From Caulobacteraceae bacterium (GTDB lineage: Bacteria > Pseudomonadota > Alphaproteobacteria > Caulobacterales > Caulobacteraceae), in the NCBI GenBank assembly GCA_031291645.1, contig JARLIQ010000010.1, positions 1 through 38,566 on the forward strand: 38,566 nucleotides of DNA, in the 5' to 3' direction. A program made the translations under genes and the position numbers. Positions 18,673 through 29,669 of the stretch are shown piece by piece; the first letter of the stretch is position 1; every line of letters begins with the position of its first letter. The notes under the pieces are model-generated. The model ran no database searches. It was given only the letters and a program-made list of their open reading frames with translations, and was not told where the DNA came from.

Positions 18673-18721
18673 GCTAGCAGCTTGGATCGGGGTCTCAATC
18701 GCGATAAGCGACACCGGTGTC
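18673..18721 (-). promoter_or_regulatory. Candidate promoter and LacI-like palindrome of the receptor gene
   Basis: On the minus strand, TTGAGA (18698-18693) and GCTAGC (18678-18673) are 14 nt apart, roughly the Caulobacter housekeeping pattern. A perfect 12-bp palindrome with central CG, GACACCGGTGTC (18710-18721), lies 12 bp upstream of the -35. Such CG-centred palindromes are typical LacI-family operators. The 358 bp between the receptor and carB hold this site, the carB promoter, and otherwise nothing I can assign. Confidence 0.45.
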
Positions 18722-18849
18722 AGAGATCACAGCAACGTCTCAAAATGGCCACACCTTGTCCTTTTGGGGGCGCTGCGGCGCCCAAGACTACGGCGCCGCA
18801 ACAATCCGGCCGAACCGCCGGCGCCGCGCCGTGTCGCGCGGCGAGCGGC

Positions 18850-18877
18850 TTGCGTCCCGGCCGGTCCGGCGTTAGAC
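18850..18877 (+). promoter_or_regulatory. carB: Candidate carB promoter
   Basis: TTGCGT (18850-18855) and TTAGAC (18872-18877) are 16 bp apart, 73 bp before the carB ATG. This would give carB its own transcript, which is needed because carA is 7.6 kb upstream with minus-strand genes in between. Confidence 0.4.
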
Positions 18878-18949
18878 GAGCGCCTTAACCTGCAATTTGT
18901 CGGTGAGGGGCGCGCTGGGGCGCGGCCTCGCCCTTGCGCGCGAGAAGAC

Positions 18950-22231
<3,282 letters not shown>

Positions 22232-22238
22232 CGCTCAC

Positions 22239-22254
22239 CCAAGGTCACCCTTGG
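22239..22254 (+). terminator. Short hairpin after carB
   Basis: CCAAGG-tcac-CCTTGG lies 7 nt after the carB stop. The 6-bp stem has no T run. It overlaps the -35 of the predicted promoter of the next gene, so a role as terminator is plausible but weak. Confidence 0.35.
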
Positions 22255-22278
22255 CGTCGCCGGACTTGCGTGTAGAAC
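22251..22278 (+). promoter_or_regulatory. Candidate promoter of the SDR gene
   Basis: TTGGCG (22251-22256) and TAGAAC (22273-22278) are 16 bp apart. Transcription would start near 22285, about 27 nt before the ATG, with GGGAGGAG as ribosome site. An inverted repeat CTTGCG/CGCAAG (22265-22270 with 22282-22287) brackets the -10. Confidence 0.4.
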
Positions 22279-22311
22279 CACCGCAAGATCGCAACGGGAG
22301 GAGAGCGCGGT

Positions 22312-23091
22312 ATGGGACGGGTTGAAGGCAAGGTCGCTCTGGTCACCGGCGGCGCCAGCGGCATCGGCGCCAGCTGCGCCCGCATCCTGGCGCGCGAAGG
22401 CGCCAGCGTGGTGATCACCGACGTGCAGGACGCCAAGGGCCAGGCCCTGGCCGCCGAGATCGGCGGCGCGGCCGTCTACCTGCATCACGACGTCACCAGC
22501 GAGGACGCCTGGATCGAGATCATCGCCGAGGTCGAGCGCCGGTTCGGCCGGCTGGACGTGCTGGTCAACAACGCCGGCATCGGCCTGGGCAGCCCCTCGA
22601 TCACCACCATGACCCTCGCCGACTTCAAGCGGCAGCAGGCGGTGAACGTCGAGGGCGTGTTCCTGGGGATCAAGCACACCCTGCCCCTGATGCGCAAAGT
22701 CGGCCAGGGCGGCTCGATCATCAACATGTCCTCGGTGGCGGGGCTGAAGGGCTCGTCCCTGCTGGCCGCCTATTGCGCGACCAAGGGGGCGGTCAGGCTG
22801 TTCACCAAGGCGATCGCGCTGGAGTGCGGCGAGCACAAGGACGGGGTGCGGGTCAATTCGGTCCACCCGGGCCTGATCGAGACCCCGATCTGGGAAGGCA
22901 TCGCCGGCGGGCGCGAGCCGGGCGCCAACGCGCCGATCGACCTGGACGCCATGTCGGCCATGGCCGTCCCCCTGGGCGTCAAGGGCGTGCCCGAGGACAT
23001 CGCCAATGGCGTGCTGTGGCTGGCGTCGGACGAGTCGCGCTACGTCACCGGCGCGGAGTTGGTGATCGACGGCGGCATCTCGATCCGCTGA
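22312..23091 (+). CDS. Short-chain dehydrogenase/reductase (classical SDR)
   Basis: A 259-residue NAD(P)-dependent oxidoreductase. It has the cofactor loop TGGASGIGASCA near residue 13 with an acidic residue after strand 2 (VVITDVQD, favouring NAD), NNAG in VLVNNAGIG, and the catalytic set Ser141, Tyr154 and Lys158 (NMSSVAG; YCATK). The C-terminus YVTGAELVIDGGISIR is typical. Homologues act on cyclic or steroid alcohols and similar compounds; the substrate cannot be told from the sequence. GGGAGGAG precedes the ATG. It is probably transcribed alone from its own promoter. Confidence 0.92.
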   Translation: MGRVEGKVALVTGGASGIGASCARILAREGASVVITDVQDAKGQALAAEIGGAAVYLHHDVTSEDAWIEIIAEVERRFGRLDVLVNNAGIGLGSPSITTMTLADFKRQQAVNVEGVFLGIKHTLPLMRKVGQGGSIINMSSVAGLKGSSLLAAYCATKGAVRLFTKAIALECGEHKDGVRVNSVHPGLIETPIWEGIAGGREPGANAPIDLDAMSAMAVPLGVKGVPEDIANGVLWLASDESRYVTGAELVIDGGISIR

Positions 23092-23093
23092 AC

Positions 23094-23118
23094 GCCGCCG
23101 GCCCCTGCGGGCGGCCGG
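23094..23118 (+). terminator. Possible terminator of the SDR gene
   Basis: A GC-rich inverted repeat two bases past the SDR stop pairs either GCCGCC with GGCGGC or CCGGC with GCCGG. It is followed by A residues, not T, so it is an uncertain terminator. The 200 bp between here and greA hold no other feature except a possible -10 element. Confidence 0.3.
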
Positions 23119-23292
23119 AAAAAGGTGGAAAAGGTGACGGCGGCGCCGGCGGTGGCCGGGGCCGCGCCGGCTGTTGCGCGCCGCCCCCCTTGAAGTCGCA
23201 GGGCGTCGCCCCTATCCTCCCAGCCCCCGGACGTCAGCGCCCGCGGCCGGATCACCACCTCCCCTAAAGGGCCTACCGAGCTAAACTCCGCA

Positions 23293-23766
23293 ATGGAAAA
23301 AGTGCCGATGACCGGCGGGGGCTATGTAGTCCTCGACGAAGAACTAAAGCGTTTGAAGACGCAGGAGCGGCCGAGCGTGATCGCCGCGATCGCGGAGGCG
23401 CGTGCTCACGGCGACCTGTCGGAAAACGCCGAGTACCATGCCGCCAAGGAGCGACAGGGCTGGATCGAAGGCCGTATCGCCGAGATCGAGGACAAGATCG
23501 CGCGCGCCCAGGTGATCGACGTCTCGAAACTCTCCGGCAGCCAGGTCAAGTTCGGCGCCACCGTCAGCCTGGTGGACGAAGACACCGACGAGGCGGCCCG
23601 CTACCAGATCGTCGGCGAACACGAGGCCGACGTGCGATCGGGCAAGATCTCGGTCTCCTCGCCGCTGGCCCGCGCCATGATCGGCAAGGACGTCGGCGAC
23701 GTGTTCGAGGTCAACACCCCCGGCGGGGTCAAGGCCTACGAGATCATGAAGGTCGAATGGCTCTAG
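23293..23766 (+). CDS. greA: Transcription elongation factor GreA
   Basis: A 157-residue protein of canonical length. It rescues backtracked RNA polymerase by stimulating its cleavage of the nascent transcript. The N-terminal coiled coil starts [21 protein letters not shown] and carries the tip acidic motif [16 protein letters not shown], where the Asp and Glu act at the polymerase active site. The C-terminal FKBP-like domain ends in [12 protein letters not shown]. The start is certain from homology, yet no Shine-Dalgarno sequence precedes it. GCTAAACT (23280-23287) lies 5 nt upstream and resembles the Caulobacter -10 element, so the transcript may be leaderless. Confidence 0.97.
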   Translation: MEKVPMTGGGYVVLDEELKRLKTQERPSVIAAIAEARAHGDLSENAEYHAAKERQGWIEGRIAEIEDKIARAQVIDVSKLSGSQVKFGATVSLVDEDTDEAARYQIVGEHEADVRSGKISVSSPLARAMIGKDVGDVFEVNTPGGVKAYEIMKVEWL

Positions 23767-23883
23767 GCGGACCGGCGCGGCGCGAAGGCTGACCGCGCAG
23801 TCCGGGCCCACCCATCCGCCCCTGGACGAGCCAGTCGCCGGCCGCCAGGCGCGGACCTGTGCGACCTGGTGGTGGTGGCCGGC

Positions 23884-23906
23884 GTAAGACCGGTGGAAAT
23901 TCTTAC
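23884..23906. terminator. Hairpin in the greA-trxB interval
   Basis: GTAAGA pairs with TCTTAC around an 11-nt loop that includes the palindrome ACCGGT. It lies in the 265-bp gap after greA. The stem is short, and both terminator and regulatory roles are possible. The remainder of the gap shows only a possible -10, GCTAAATA at 23998-24005, in front of trxB. Confidence 0.3.
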
Positions 23907-24031
23907 CGCGGACGATATCGGCCCGATCGGACCCGATCCTGAACGGCGCCCGCGGGGCCATGCTGACCGCTGAAGGCTCGCGATCGGCGGAATTATCGCT
24001 AAATAGTCTGCCTGAGCCTCGAAAGTCCGCC

Positions 24032-25045
24032 ATGTCCGACACCGCCAACGCCCCCCGCAACGTCCGCTGCGTGATCATCGGCTCCGGCCCGGCCGGCTAC
24101 ACCGCCGCCATCTACGCCGCGCGCGCGCTCTTGGCGCCGGTGCTGATCGCCGGCATCCAGCCCGGCGGCCAGCTGACCATCACCACCGACGTCGAGAACT
24201 ATCCCGGCTTCGCCGACGTCATCCAGGGCCCCTGGCTGATGGACCAGATGAAGGCCCAGGCCGAGCACGTCGGCGCCGAATGCGTCAGCGACATCGTGCT
24301 CAAGGCCGACCTGTCCAAGCGTCCGTTCCACCTGGTCTGCGACTCCGGCGAGGAATACCTGGCCGAGACCCTGATCATCGCCACCGGCGCCCAGGCCAAG
24401 TGGCTGGGCCTGCCCAGCGAGCAGAAGTTCCAGGGCTTCGGCGTCTCGGCCTGCGCCACCTGCGACGGCTTCTTCTACCGCGGCAAGGAGGTGGTGGTGG
24501 TCGGCGGCGGCAACACCGCCGTCGAGGAGGCTCTGTTCCTGACCAATTTCGCCGCCAAGGTCACCCTGGTCCACCGCCGCGACGAGCTGCGCGCCGAGCG
24601 CATCCTGCAGCAGCGCCTGTTCGCCCATCCCAAGGTCCAGGTGGTCTGGGACAGCGCCGTCGAGGCGGTGCTGGGCGCGGAGGACCCGATGGGCGTCACG
24701 GGCGTGGCGCTGCGCAACCTGAAGACCGACGCCCTCGCCGAGCTGCCCTGCGACGGGGTCTTCGTCGCCATCGGCCACGCCCCGGCCTCCGAGCTGTTCA
24801 AGGGCCAGCTGGAGATGGACCGCCAGGGCTATCTGAAGGTCAAGGCGGGCGCGGCGGCGACGGAGATCCCCGGCGTCTGGGCCGCGGGCGACGTGACCGA
24901 CGACGTCTACCGCCAGGCGGTCACGGCCGCCGGCATGGGCTGCATGGCCGCGCTGGAGGCCGTGCGCTTCCTGGCCGAGGAAGACCATCTGAAGGCCCAC
25001 CACCCGATCGGCCACGACGAGGCCAACAAGATCGGCGTCTGGTAG
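24032..25045 (+). CDS. trxB: Thioredoxin-disulfide reductase
   Basis: A 337-residue FAD- and NADPH-dependent reductase of low-molecular-weight type. The FAD fold is GSGPAGYTAAIYAAR, the redox-active pair is Cys141/Cys144 in CATCDGFFYRG, the NADPH site is GGGNTAVEEA with the Arg-rich loop VHRRDELRAE, and the second FAD motif is GVWAAGDVTDDVYRQAVTAA. It keeps thioredoxin reduced. I use the ATG at 24032 (MSDTANAPRN); the 24 earlier in-frame codons have no homology. GCTAAATA at 23998-24005 matches seven of eight positions of the Caulobacter -10 element and would give a leader of about 20 nt. Confidence 0.96.
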   Translation: MSDTANAPRNVRCVIIGSGPAGYTAAIYAARALLAPVLIAGIQPGGQLTITTDVENYPGFADVIQGPWLMDQMKAQAEHVGAECVSDIVLKADLSKRPFHLVCDSGEEYLAETLIIATGAQAKWLGLPSEQKFQGFGVSACATCDGFFYRGKEVVVVGGGNTAVEEALFLTNFAAKVTLVHRRDELRAERILQQRLFAHPKVQVVWDSAVEAVLGAEDPMGVTGVALRNLKTDALAELPCDGVFVAIGHAPASELFKGQLEMDRQGYLKVKAGAAATEIPGVWAAGDVTDDVYRQAVTAAGMGCMAALEAVRFLAEEDHLKAHHPIGHDEANKIGVW

Positions 25046-25053
25046 CTCCAAGC

Positions 25054-25074
25054 CCCTCCCCGCAAGGGGGAGGG
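25054..25074 (+). terminator. trxB terminator hairpin
   Basis: CCCTCCCC-gcaag-GGGGAGGG forms a perfect 8-bp stem 8 nt after the trxB stop. There is no T tract. Hairpins of this composition recur downstream of genes in high-GC alphaproteobacteria, so it might also be a dispersed repeat. Confidence 0.55.
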
Positions 25075-25212
25075 ATCGCTCGTCGATAGGCCTTGGGGGT
25101 TCAAAAGGACCTTCCGTTGCGGTAGACGATCCCAGCCCGTTCGCCCGGAAATGCGCGCGTTTTCGTGATCGCGCCGCAGCCTTCCCTTTCCTCCCCATCC
25201 GGATTATATGTG

Positions 25213-25242
25213 TTGACGACTTATGCTCAATACTAGCATAAG
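25213..25242 (+). promoter_or_regulatory. nadA promoter with operator copy 1 (NadQ-type site)
   Basis: The -35 TTGACG is at 25213-25218. Directly after it is a perfect inverted repeat, CTTATGCT-N7-AGCATAAG (25220-25242), that fills the spacer and -10 region. The same 9-N3-9 half-site pattern occurs again at 25295-25315. A repressor bound here would exclude RNA polymerase. I recall that alphaproteobacterial NAD synthesis operons are controlled by NadQ at sites of TATGCTCA/TGAGCATA type; the match is from memory. Confidence 0.7.
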
Positions 25243-25294
25243 TGGGGGCGACGCCGGCGTCCGCTACGACGCGCGGCGTTTTTGAAGGACCCAA

Positions 25295-25315
25295 AAATGC
25301 TCACTTTGAGCATAA
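25295..25315 (+). promoter_or_regulatory. nadA operator copy 2, next to the ribosome site
   Basis: ATGCTCA-ctt-TGAGCAT is a perfect inverted repeat (25297-25313) whose flanking bases make a 21-bp site in register with copy 1. The right arm runs straight into AAGGAGG, the ribosome site of nadA. DNA binding is the simpler reading, but in the RNA the same arms form a hairpin that abuts the ribosome site. Confidence 0.65.
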
Positions 25316-25326
25316 GGAGGGAGCAG

Positions 25327-26412
25327 ATGGCGGACGGCTTTTCCGCGATGGATTTCACCCCGGCGGTCGAGGCTCAGACCCGGCCGATCTGGGACAAGGT
25401 CAAGACCCGGGTCACGCCGCTGGAGTGGCGCGCCCAGGCCCCGCTGATCGCGGCGATCAACACGCTGAAGAAGCAGAAGAACGCCGTCATCCTGGCGCAC
25501 AACTACATGACCCCCGAGATCTTCCACGGGGTGGGCGACTTCGTCGGCGACAGCCTGGGCCTGGCCCGCGAGGCGGCCCGCTCGGACGCGGCGATCATCG
25601 TCCAGGCCGGCGTGCACTTCATGGCCGAGACCTCCAAGGTGCTCTGCCCCGACAAGACCGTGCTGATCCCCGACCTGCGCGCCGGCTGCTCGCTGGCCTC
25701 GTCGATCACCGGCGCCGACGTGCGGCTGATCAAGCAGCGCTATCCGGGCCTGCCGGTCGTGACCTACGTCAACACCACCGCCGAGGTTAAGGCCGAGACC
25801 GACGTCTGCTGCACCAGCGCCAACGCCGTCCAGGTGGTCGAGCACGTGGCGCGCGAATGGGGCGTCGACCGGGTGATCCTGATCCCCGACGAGTTCCTGG
25901 CCCGCAACGTCGCCCGCCAGACAGACGTCGGGATCATCGCCTGGAAGGGCCGCTGCGAGGTGCACGAGCGCTTCGACCGCGACGACATGCTGGAGCTGCG
26001 CGCCGCCTATCCGGGCGCCGAGATCCTGGCCCACCCGGAATGCCCGACCGAGGTGCTGGAACTGGCCGACTTCGCCGGCTCGACCGCGGCGATGAACGAC
26101 TACGTGATCCAGCGCAAGCCGCGCCAGGTGGTGCTGATCACCGAGTGCTCGATGGCCGACAACGTCGCCTGCGACGCGCCCGACACCGAGTTCGTGCGGC
26201 CCTGCAACCTGTGCCCGCACATGAAGCGGATCAGTCTGGAGAACATCTACGAGGCCCTGGCCGGGGACCGCTTCGAGGTGACGGTCGCCGCCGAGGTGGC
26301 CGAGCGCGCCCGCCTGGCCGTCCAGCGGATGATCGACCTGCCGCCCCCCGCCCAGCCGGCCCGCTACGACTTGGTCAAGGCCCGCCACCACGTCGACGTG
26401 GAGCTGATCTGA
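25327..26412 (+). CDS. nadA: Quinolinate synthase NadA
   Basis: A 361-residue [4Fe-4S] enzyme that condenses iminoaspartate with dihydroxyacetone phosphate to quinolinate. The ATG at 25327 has AGGAGGGAG just upstream; 15 earlier in-frame codons overlap the operator and are unlikely to be translated. Three cysteines about 87 residues apart, as in characterised NadA proteins, are the probable cluster ligands: Cys121 (RAGCSLA), Cys210 (GRCEVHERF) and Cys296 (NLCPHMK). Substrate motifs AHNYMTPE, YVNTTAEVKAETD and TSANAV are present. First gene of a nadA-M50-nadB-nadC operon under two operator copies. Confidence 0.96.
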   Translation: MADGFSAMDFTPAVEAQTRPIWDKVKTRVTPLEWRAQAPLIAAINTLKKQKNAVILAHNYMTPEIFHGVGDFVGDSLGLAREAARSDAAIIVQAGVHFMAETSKVLCPDKTVLIPDLRAGCSLASSITGADVRLIKQRYPGLPVVTYVNTTAEVKAETDVCCTSANAVQVVEHVAREWGVDRVILIPDEFLARNVARQTDVGIIAWKGRCEVHERFDRDDMLELRAAYPGAEILAHPECPTEVLELADFAGSTAAMNDYVIQRKPRQVVLITECSMADNVACDAPDTEFVRPCNLCPHMKRISLENIYEALAGDRFEVTVAAEVAERARLAVQRMIDLPPPAQPARYDLVKARHHVDVELI

Positions 26413-26420
26413 GGCCCATC

Positions 26421-27218
26421 ATGGCCGAGTTCGGAACAGCAGTCCCCGCCGGCGGCGAGACGCCGGAGCCCGACGAGCGCGCCCCGCGTCCGCGGTCTGC
26501 GGCGTCTGAGCTCGGCTGGGGCCTCGTCTCCACGGCTGTCCTGGCCCTGTGGATCGCCTGGCAGTGGGGCTGGATCTGGGCCCTGGCCGGCGTCTTCGGC
26601 ATCCTGGTGCACGAGACCGGCCACCTAGTGGTGATCAACGCCCTGGGCTGCGGGCCCAGCCGCATCCACATCATCCCCTTCTTCGGCGGCGCGGCCACCA
26701 TGAAGCGGGCGCCGCGGACCGAGTTCCACGGGGTGCTGATCGCGCTGGCCGGGCCGTTCGCGGGCCTGGCGGCCAGCCTGCCCTTCTTCATCCTCGCCGG
26801 GATCACCCAGGACGTGCGCTGGCAGGGCGGGGCCTTCTTCATCGCCGTGCTCAACCTAGTCAACCTCGCGCCCGCCCCGCCGCTCGACGGCTCCAAGGCG
26901 CTGGGCCCGGCGCTGGCCTGGATCCACCCCTGGCTGGAGCGGGCCGCCCTGGTCCTGGTCGGGGGCGCCGCGGCGCTCTGGGCCTTCCATCGCGGCAGCC
27001 TCCTGTTCGGGACCTTCGTGGCCATCGCCAGCCTGGCCGCCCTGCGCGGCCGGGGTCAGCGGCCGCCGGCCGTGCGGCTGTCGACCGGCGAATGGCTGGG
27101 CGCCATCGGCCTGTGGCTGGCGACCCTGGCCCTGGGCCTGGCGGTGCTTCAGTTCAGCGTGGGGGGCGGCGGCGCGGCCGGCGTCCTCGGCGCGATCCGG
27201 CAAGCGGGACTTCAGTGA
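26421..27218 (+). CDS. M50-family (site-2 protease-like) membrane metalloprotease
   Basis: A 265-residue membrane protein. After a Pro-rich cytoplasmic start come two hydrophobic segments, the zinc site HETGH (His64, Glu65, His68) in ILVHETGHLVVINALGCG, and later NLAPAPPLDGSKAL with Asp156, the third ligand in the LDG motif of S2P proteases. The IIPFFGGAATMKR stretch between them is typical of the stand-alone SpoIVFB-like group. It lacks the PDZ domain of RseP. The gene begins 8 bp after nadA (GAGG ribosome site) and its TGA overlaps the ATG of nadB (TGATG), so it is part of the NAD operon. Its substrate is unknown; operon membership does not prove a role in NAD synthesis. Confidence 0.88.
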   Translation: MAEFGTAVPAGGETPEPDERAPRPRSAASELGWGLVSTAVLALWIAWQWGWIWALAGVFGILVHETGHLVVINALGCGPSRIHIIPFFGGAATMKRAPRTEFHGVLIALAGPFAGLAASLPFFILAGITQDVRWQGGAFFIAVLNLVNLAPAPPLDGSKALGPALAWIHPWLERAALVLVGGAAALWAFHRGSLLFGTFVAIASLAALRGRGQRPPAVRLSTGEWLGAIGLWLATLALGLAVLQFSVGGGGAAGVLGAIRQAGLQ

Positions 27219-28753
27219 TGGCGCGTTCGTTTTCCTCCCAGCGTTTCGATGGGGTGCTGATCGTCGGCGCGGGCCTGGCCGGCCTGTCGGCGGCCCTGGC
27301 CGCCGCGCCGCGCAAGGCCCTGGTGCTGAGCGCCGCGCCCCTGCTCTCCGGCTGCTCCTCGGCCTGGGCCCAGGGCGGCGTGGCGGCGGCCCTGTCGGCG
27401 GACGACGACCCCGCCCTGCACGCCGCCGACACCGTCGCCGCGGGCGCGGGGCTGGTCGAGCCGGCCATGGCGGAGCGCCTGACCCGCGAAGGGCCGGACG
27501 CCGTCCGCCGCCTGGCCGACCTCGGCGCGCCATTCGACCGCACCGAGGACGGCGGCTTCGCCCAGAGCCTTGAGGCGGCGCACAGCCGCCCCCGCGTGGC
27601 CCGGGTGCGCGGCGACCAGGCCGGACGCGAGATCATGCGCGCGCTGGCCGGCGCCGCCATGGCCGCGACCAACGTCGAGATCCGGCCCGAGACCCGCGTG
27701 CGGGCCCTGTTGCAGGACGCGGACGGCCGCGTGCGGGGCGTCTTGGCCGAGCACGAGGGTCGGACGCTGGAGATCGTCGCCCCGGCCACCATCCTGGCGA
27801 CCGGCGGCCTCGGCGGCCTGTTCGCCGTGACCACCAACCCGCGCGCCGTGCGCGGCGAGGGCCTGGCGCTGGCGGCGCTGGCCGGCGCCGAGATCGCCGA
27901 TCCGGAGTTCGTCCAGTTCCACCCCACCGCCATCGCGGTCGACGCCGACCCGGCGCCCCTGGCCAGCGAGGCCCTGCGCGGCGAAGGCGCGACGCTGGTC
28001 GACGCCGAGGGCGCGCCGTTCATGGGCCAGCGCCATCCGATGGGCGACCTCGCGCCGCGCGACGTGGTGGCGCGCGCGATCCACAGCCAGCTCGCCCAGG
28101 GCTTCGGCGCCTTCCTCGACGCGCGCACCGCCGTCGGCGAGGCCTTTCCGCACGAATTCCCGGCCGTGTTCGCCGCCTGCATGGCCGGCGGCATCGATCC
28201 GCGCGCCCAGCCGATCCCGATCGCCCCGGCCGCCCACTACCACATGGGCGGGATCGCCACCGACGCGGACGGCCGCACCTCCCTCGCCGGCCTCTATGCG
28301 GCGGGCGAATGCGCCTCGACCGGCGTGCACGGCGCCAACCGCCTGGCCTCCAACTCGCTGCTCGAAGCGGCGGTCTTCGGCGCCCGGGCCGGCCGCGCCG
28401 CGGCGCTGGAGGCCGATCCCGCCACCGCGCCCCAACCCGCCGCGCCGGCGCCCGACCTGCCGGACGAGGCGCTGCAGGGCCTGCGCCAGGCGATGAGCCG
28501 CCACGCCGGGGTCGTGCGCGAGCGCGCGGGCCTTCGCCGGCTGATCGCCCTGATCGACGGGCTGGAGGAAAGCCACGGCGCCGCGCCGCCGCTGGTCGCC
28601 GCGCGGCTGGTCGCGGCCTGCGCCCTCGCCCGCGAGGAAAGCCGCGGCGGCCACTATCGCGTCGACTTCCCGGCCACGGACGCCGAGCCGCGCCGCACCC
28701 GCATCCGCCTGGCCGACCTGGGCGAACGCCCCTCGCGCCTGGCCGCCGAATGA
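27218..28753 (+). CDS. nadB: L-aspartate oxidase NadB
   Basis: A 511-residue flavoprotein that oxidises L-aspartate to iminoaspartate for NadA. The FAD fold reads VLIVGAGLAGLSAALAA, followed by GCSSAWAQGGVAAAL. The active-site region is FHPTAIAV, SEALRGEGA and HYHMGGIATD, then GLYAAGECASTGVHGANRLASNSLLE, quoted in part (CASTGVHGANRLASNSLL). The C-terminal helical domain carries QAMSRHAGVVRE. The start codon overlaps the M50 stop by one base, and the stop overlaps the nadC start (ATGA), so the operon is tightly coupled. The length is normal. Confidence 0.96.
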   Translation: MARSFSSQRFDGVLIVGAGLAGLSAALAAAPRKALVLSAAPLLSGCSSAWAQGGVAAALSADDDPALHAADTVAAGAGLVEPAMAERLTREGPDAVRRLADLGAPFDRTEDGGFAQSLEAAHSRPRVARVRGDQAGREIMRALAGAAMAATNVEIRPETRVRALLQDADGRVRGVLAEHEGRTLEIVAPATILATGGLGGLFAVTTNPRAVRGEGLALAALAGAEIADPEFVQFHPTAIAVDADPAPLASEALRGEGATLVDAEGAPFMGQRHPMGDLAPRDVVARAIHSQLAQGFGAFLDARTAVGEAFPHEFPAVFAACMAGGIDPRAQPIPIAPAAHYHMGGIATDADGRTSLAGLYAAGECASTGVHGANRLASNSLLEAAVFGARAGRAAALEADPATAPQPAAPAPDLPDEALQGLRQAMSRHAGVVRERAGLRRLIALIDGLEESHGAAPPLVAARLVAACALAREESRGGHYRVDFPATDAEPRRTRIRLADLGERPSRLAAE

Positions 28754-29607
28754 CCGCGTCCCCGATGATCGTCCCCCTACCCGACCTGCTGATCGATCCG
28801 GCCGTCCGCGCCGCCCTGGCCGAGGACCTCGGCCGGGCCGGCGACGTCACCGCCGCCCTGCTGCCAGAAGGCCAGGGCATCGAGGCGGTGTTCGCCGCCC
28901 GCGCCGACGGGCGGGTGGCGGGCCTGGCCTGCGCGCGCCTGGCCATCGCCGCCCTGGACCCCGCCGCCCGGTTCGAGGTGGTGGCGGCTGACGGGGCGGA
29001 CGTCGCCAGGGGCGGGGTGATCGCGCGCGTGGCGGGCGACGGCCGGGCCATCCTCTCGGCCGAGCGGGTGGCGCTGAACTTCCTCGGCCGGCTGTGCGGC
29101 GTCGCCACCCTGACCCGCGCCTATGTGCGCGCGGTCGAGGGCACGAAGGCCAGGATCGTCTGCACGCGCAAGACCACGCCGGGCCTGCGCGCCCTGGAGA
29201 AGTACGCCGTGCGCTGCGGCGGGGCGACCAACCACCGCTATGGCCTGGATGACGCCATCCTGATCAAGGACAACCACGTCGCCGCCTGCGGCGGGGTCGG
29301 CAAGGCGCTGGAGCGCGCCCGGGCGGCCGCCGGCCACCTGATGAAGATCGAGGTCGAGGTCGACAGCCTGGAACAGCTGGACGAGGCCATCCCCTTCGCG
29401 CCCGACGTGATCATGCTGGACAACTTCTCGCTCGACGACCTGGTCGAGGCCGTTGGCCGGGTCGACGGCCGCATCCCCCTGGAGGCGTCCGGCGGGGTGA
29501 ACCTCTCGACCGTGCGGGACATCGCCCGCACCGGGGTCGACGCCATCTCGGTCGGCGCCCTGACCCACTCGGCTCCGGTGCTGGACATCGGGCTGGACGC
29601 GGTCTGA
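28750..29607 (+). CDS. nadC: Nicotinate-nucleotide pyrophosphorylase (quinolinate phosphoribosyltransferase)
   Basis: A 285-residue enzyme converting quinolinate and PRPP to nicotinate mononucleotide, CO2 and pyrophosphate. Motifs: EDLGRAGDVTAALLP, ERVALNFLGRLCGVAT, CTRKTTPGLRALEKYAVRCG with GGATNHRYGL, IKDNHVAA, EVEVDS and MLDNFS, then LEASGGVNLSTVRDIARTGV and VGALTHSAP. The ATG overlaps the nadB stop by 4 bp. It is the last gene of the NAD operon; the next gene has its own promoter. Confidence 0.97.
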   Translation: MTASPMIVPLPDLLIDPAVRAALAEDLGRAGDVTAALLPEGQGIEAVFAARADGRVAGLACARLAIAALDPAARFEVVAADGADVARGGVIARVAGDGRAILSAERVALNFLGRLCGVATLTRAYVRAVEGTKARIVCTRKTTPGLRALEKYAVRCGGATNHRYGLDDAILIKDNHVAACGGVGKALERARAAAGHLMKIEVEVDSLEQLDEAIPFAPDVIMLDNFSLDDLVEAVGRVDGRIPLEASGGVNLSTVRDIARTGVDAISVGALTHSAPVLDIGLDAV

Positions 29608-29614
29608 GGCCCGC

Positions 29615-29642
29615 TTGCCGTAGAGCGGCGCGCCCCTAGATT
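29615..29642 (+). promoter_or_regulatory. Promoter of the GT2 gene
   Basis: TTGCCG (29615-29620) and TAGATT (29637-29642) are 16 bp apart, in the 62 bp after nadC. The expected start near 29649 leaves a 20-nt leader with GGGGAGAAG. Confidence 0.5.
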
Positions 29643-29669
29643 ACCGCACCATCGCGGGGAGAAGCGGCC

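Noticed and set aside
25075-25212. Possible small RNA or tRNA between trxB and nadA
   Set aside because: No cloverleaf, no clear promoter and no terminator; only the trxB hairpin and the nadA control region can be supported.
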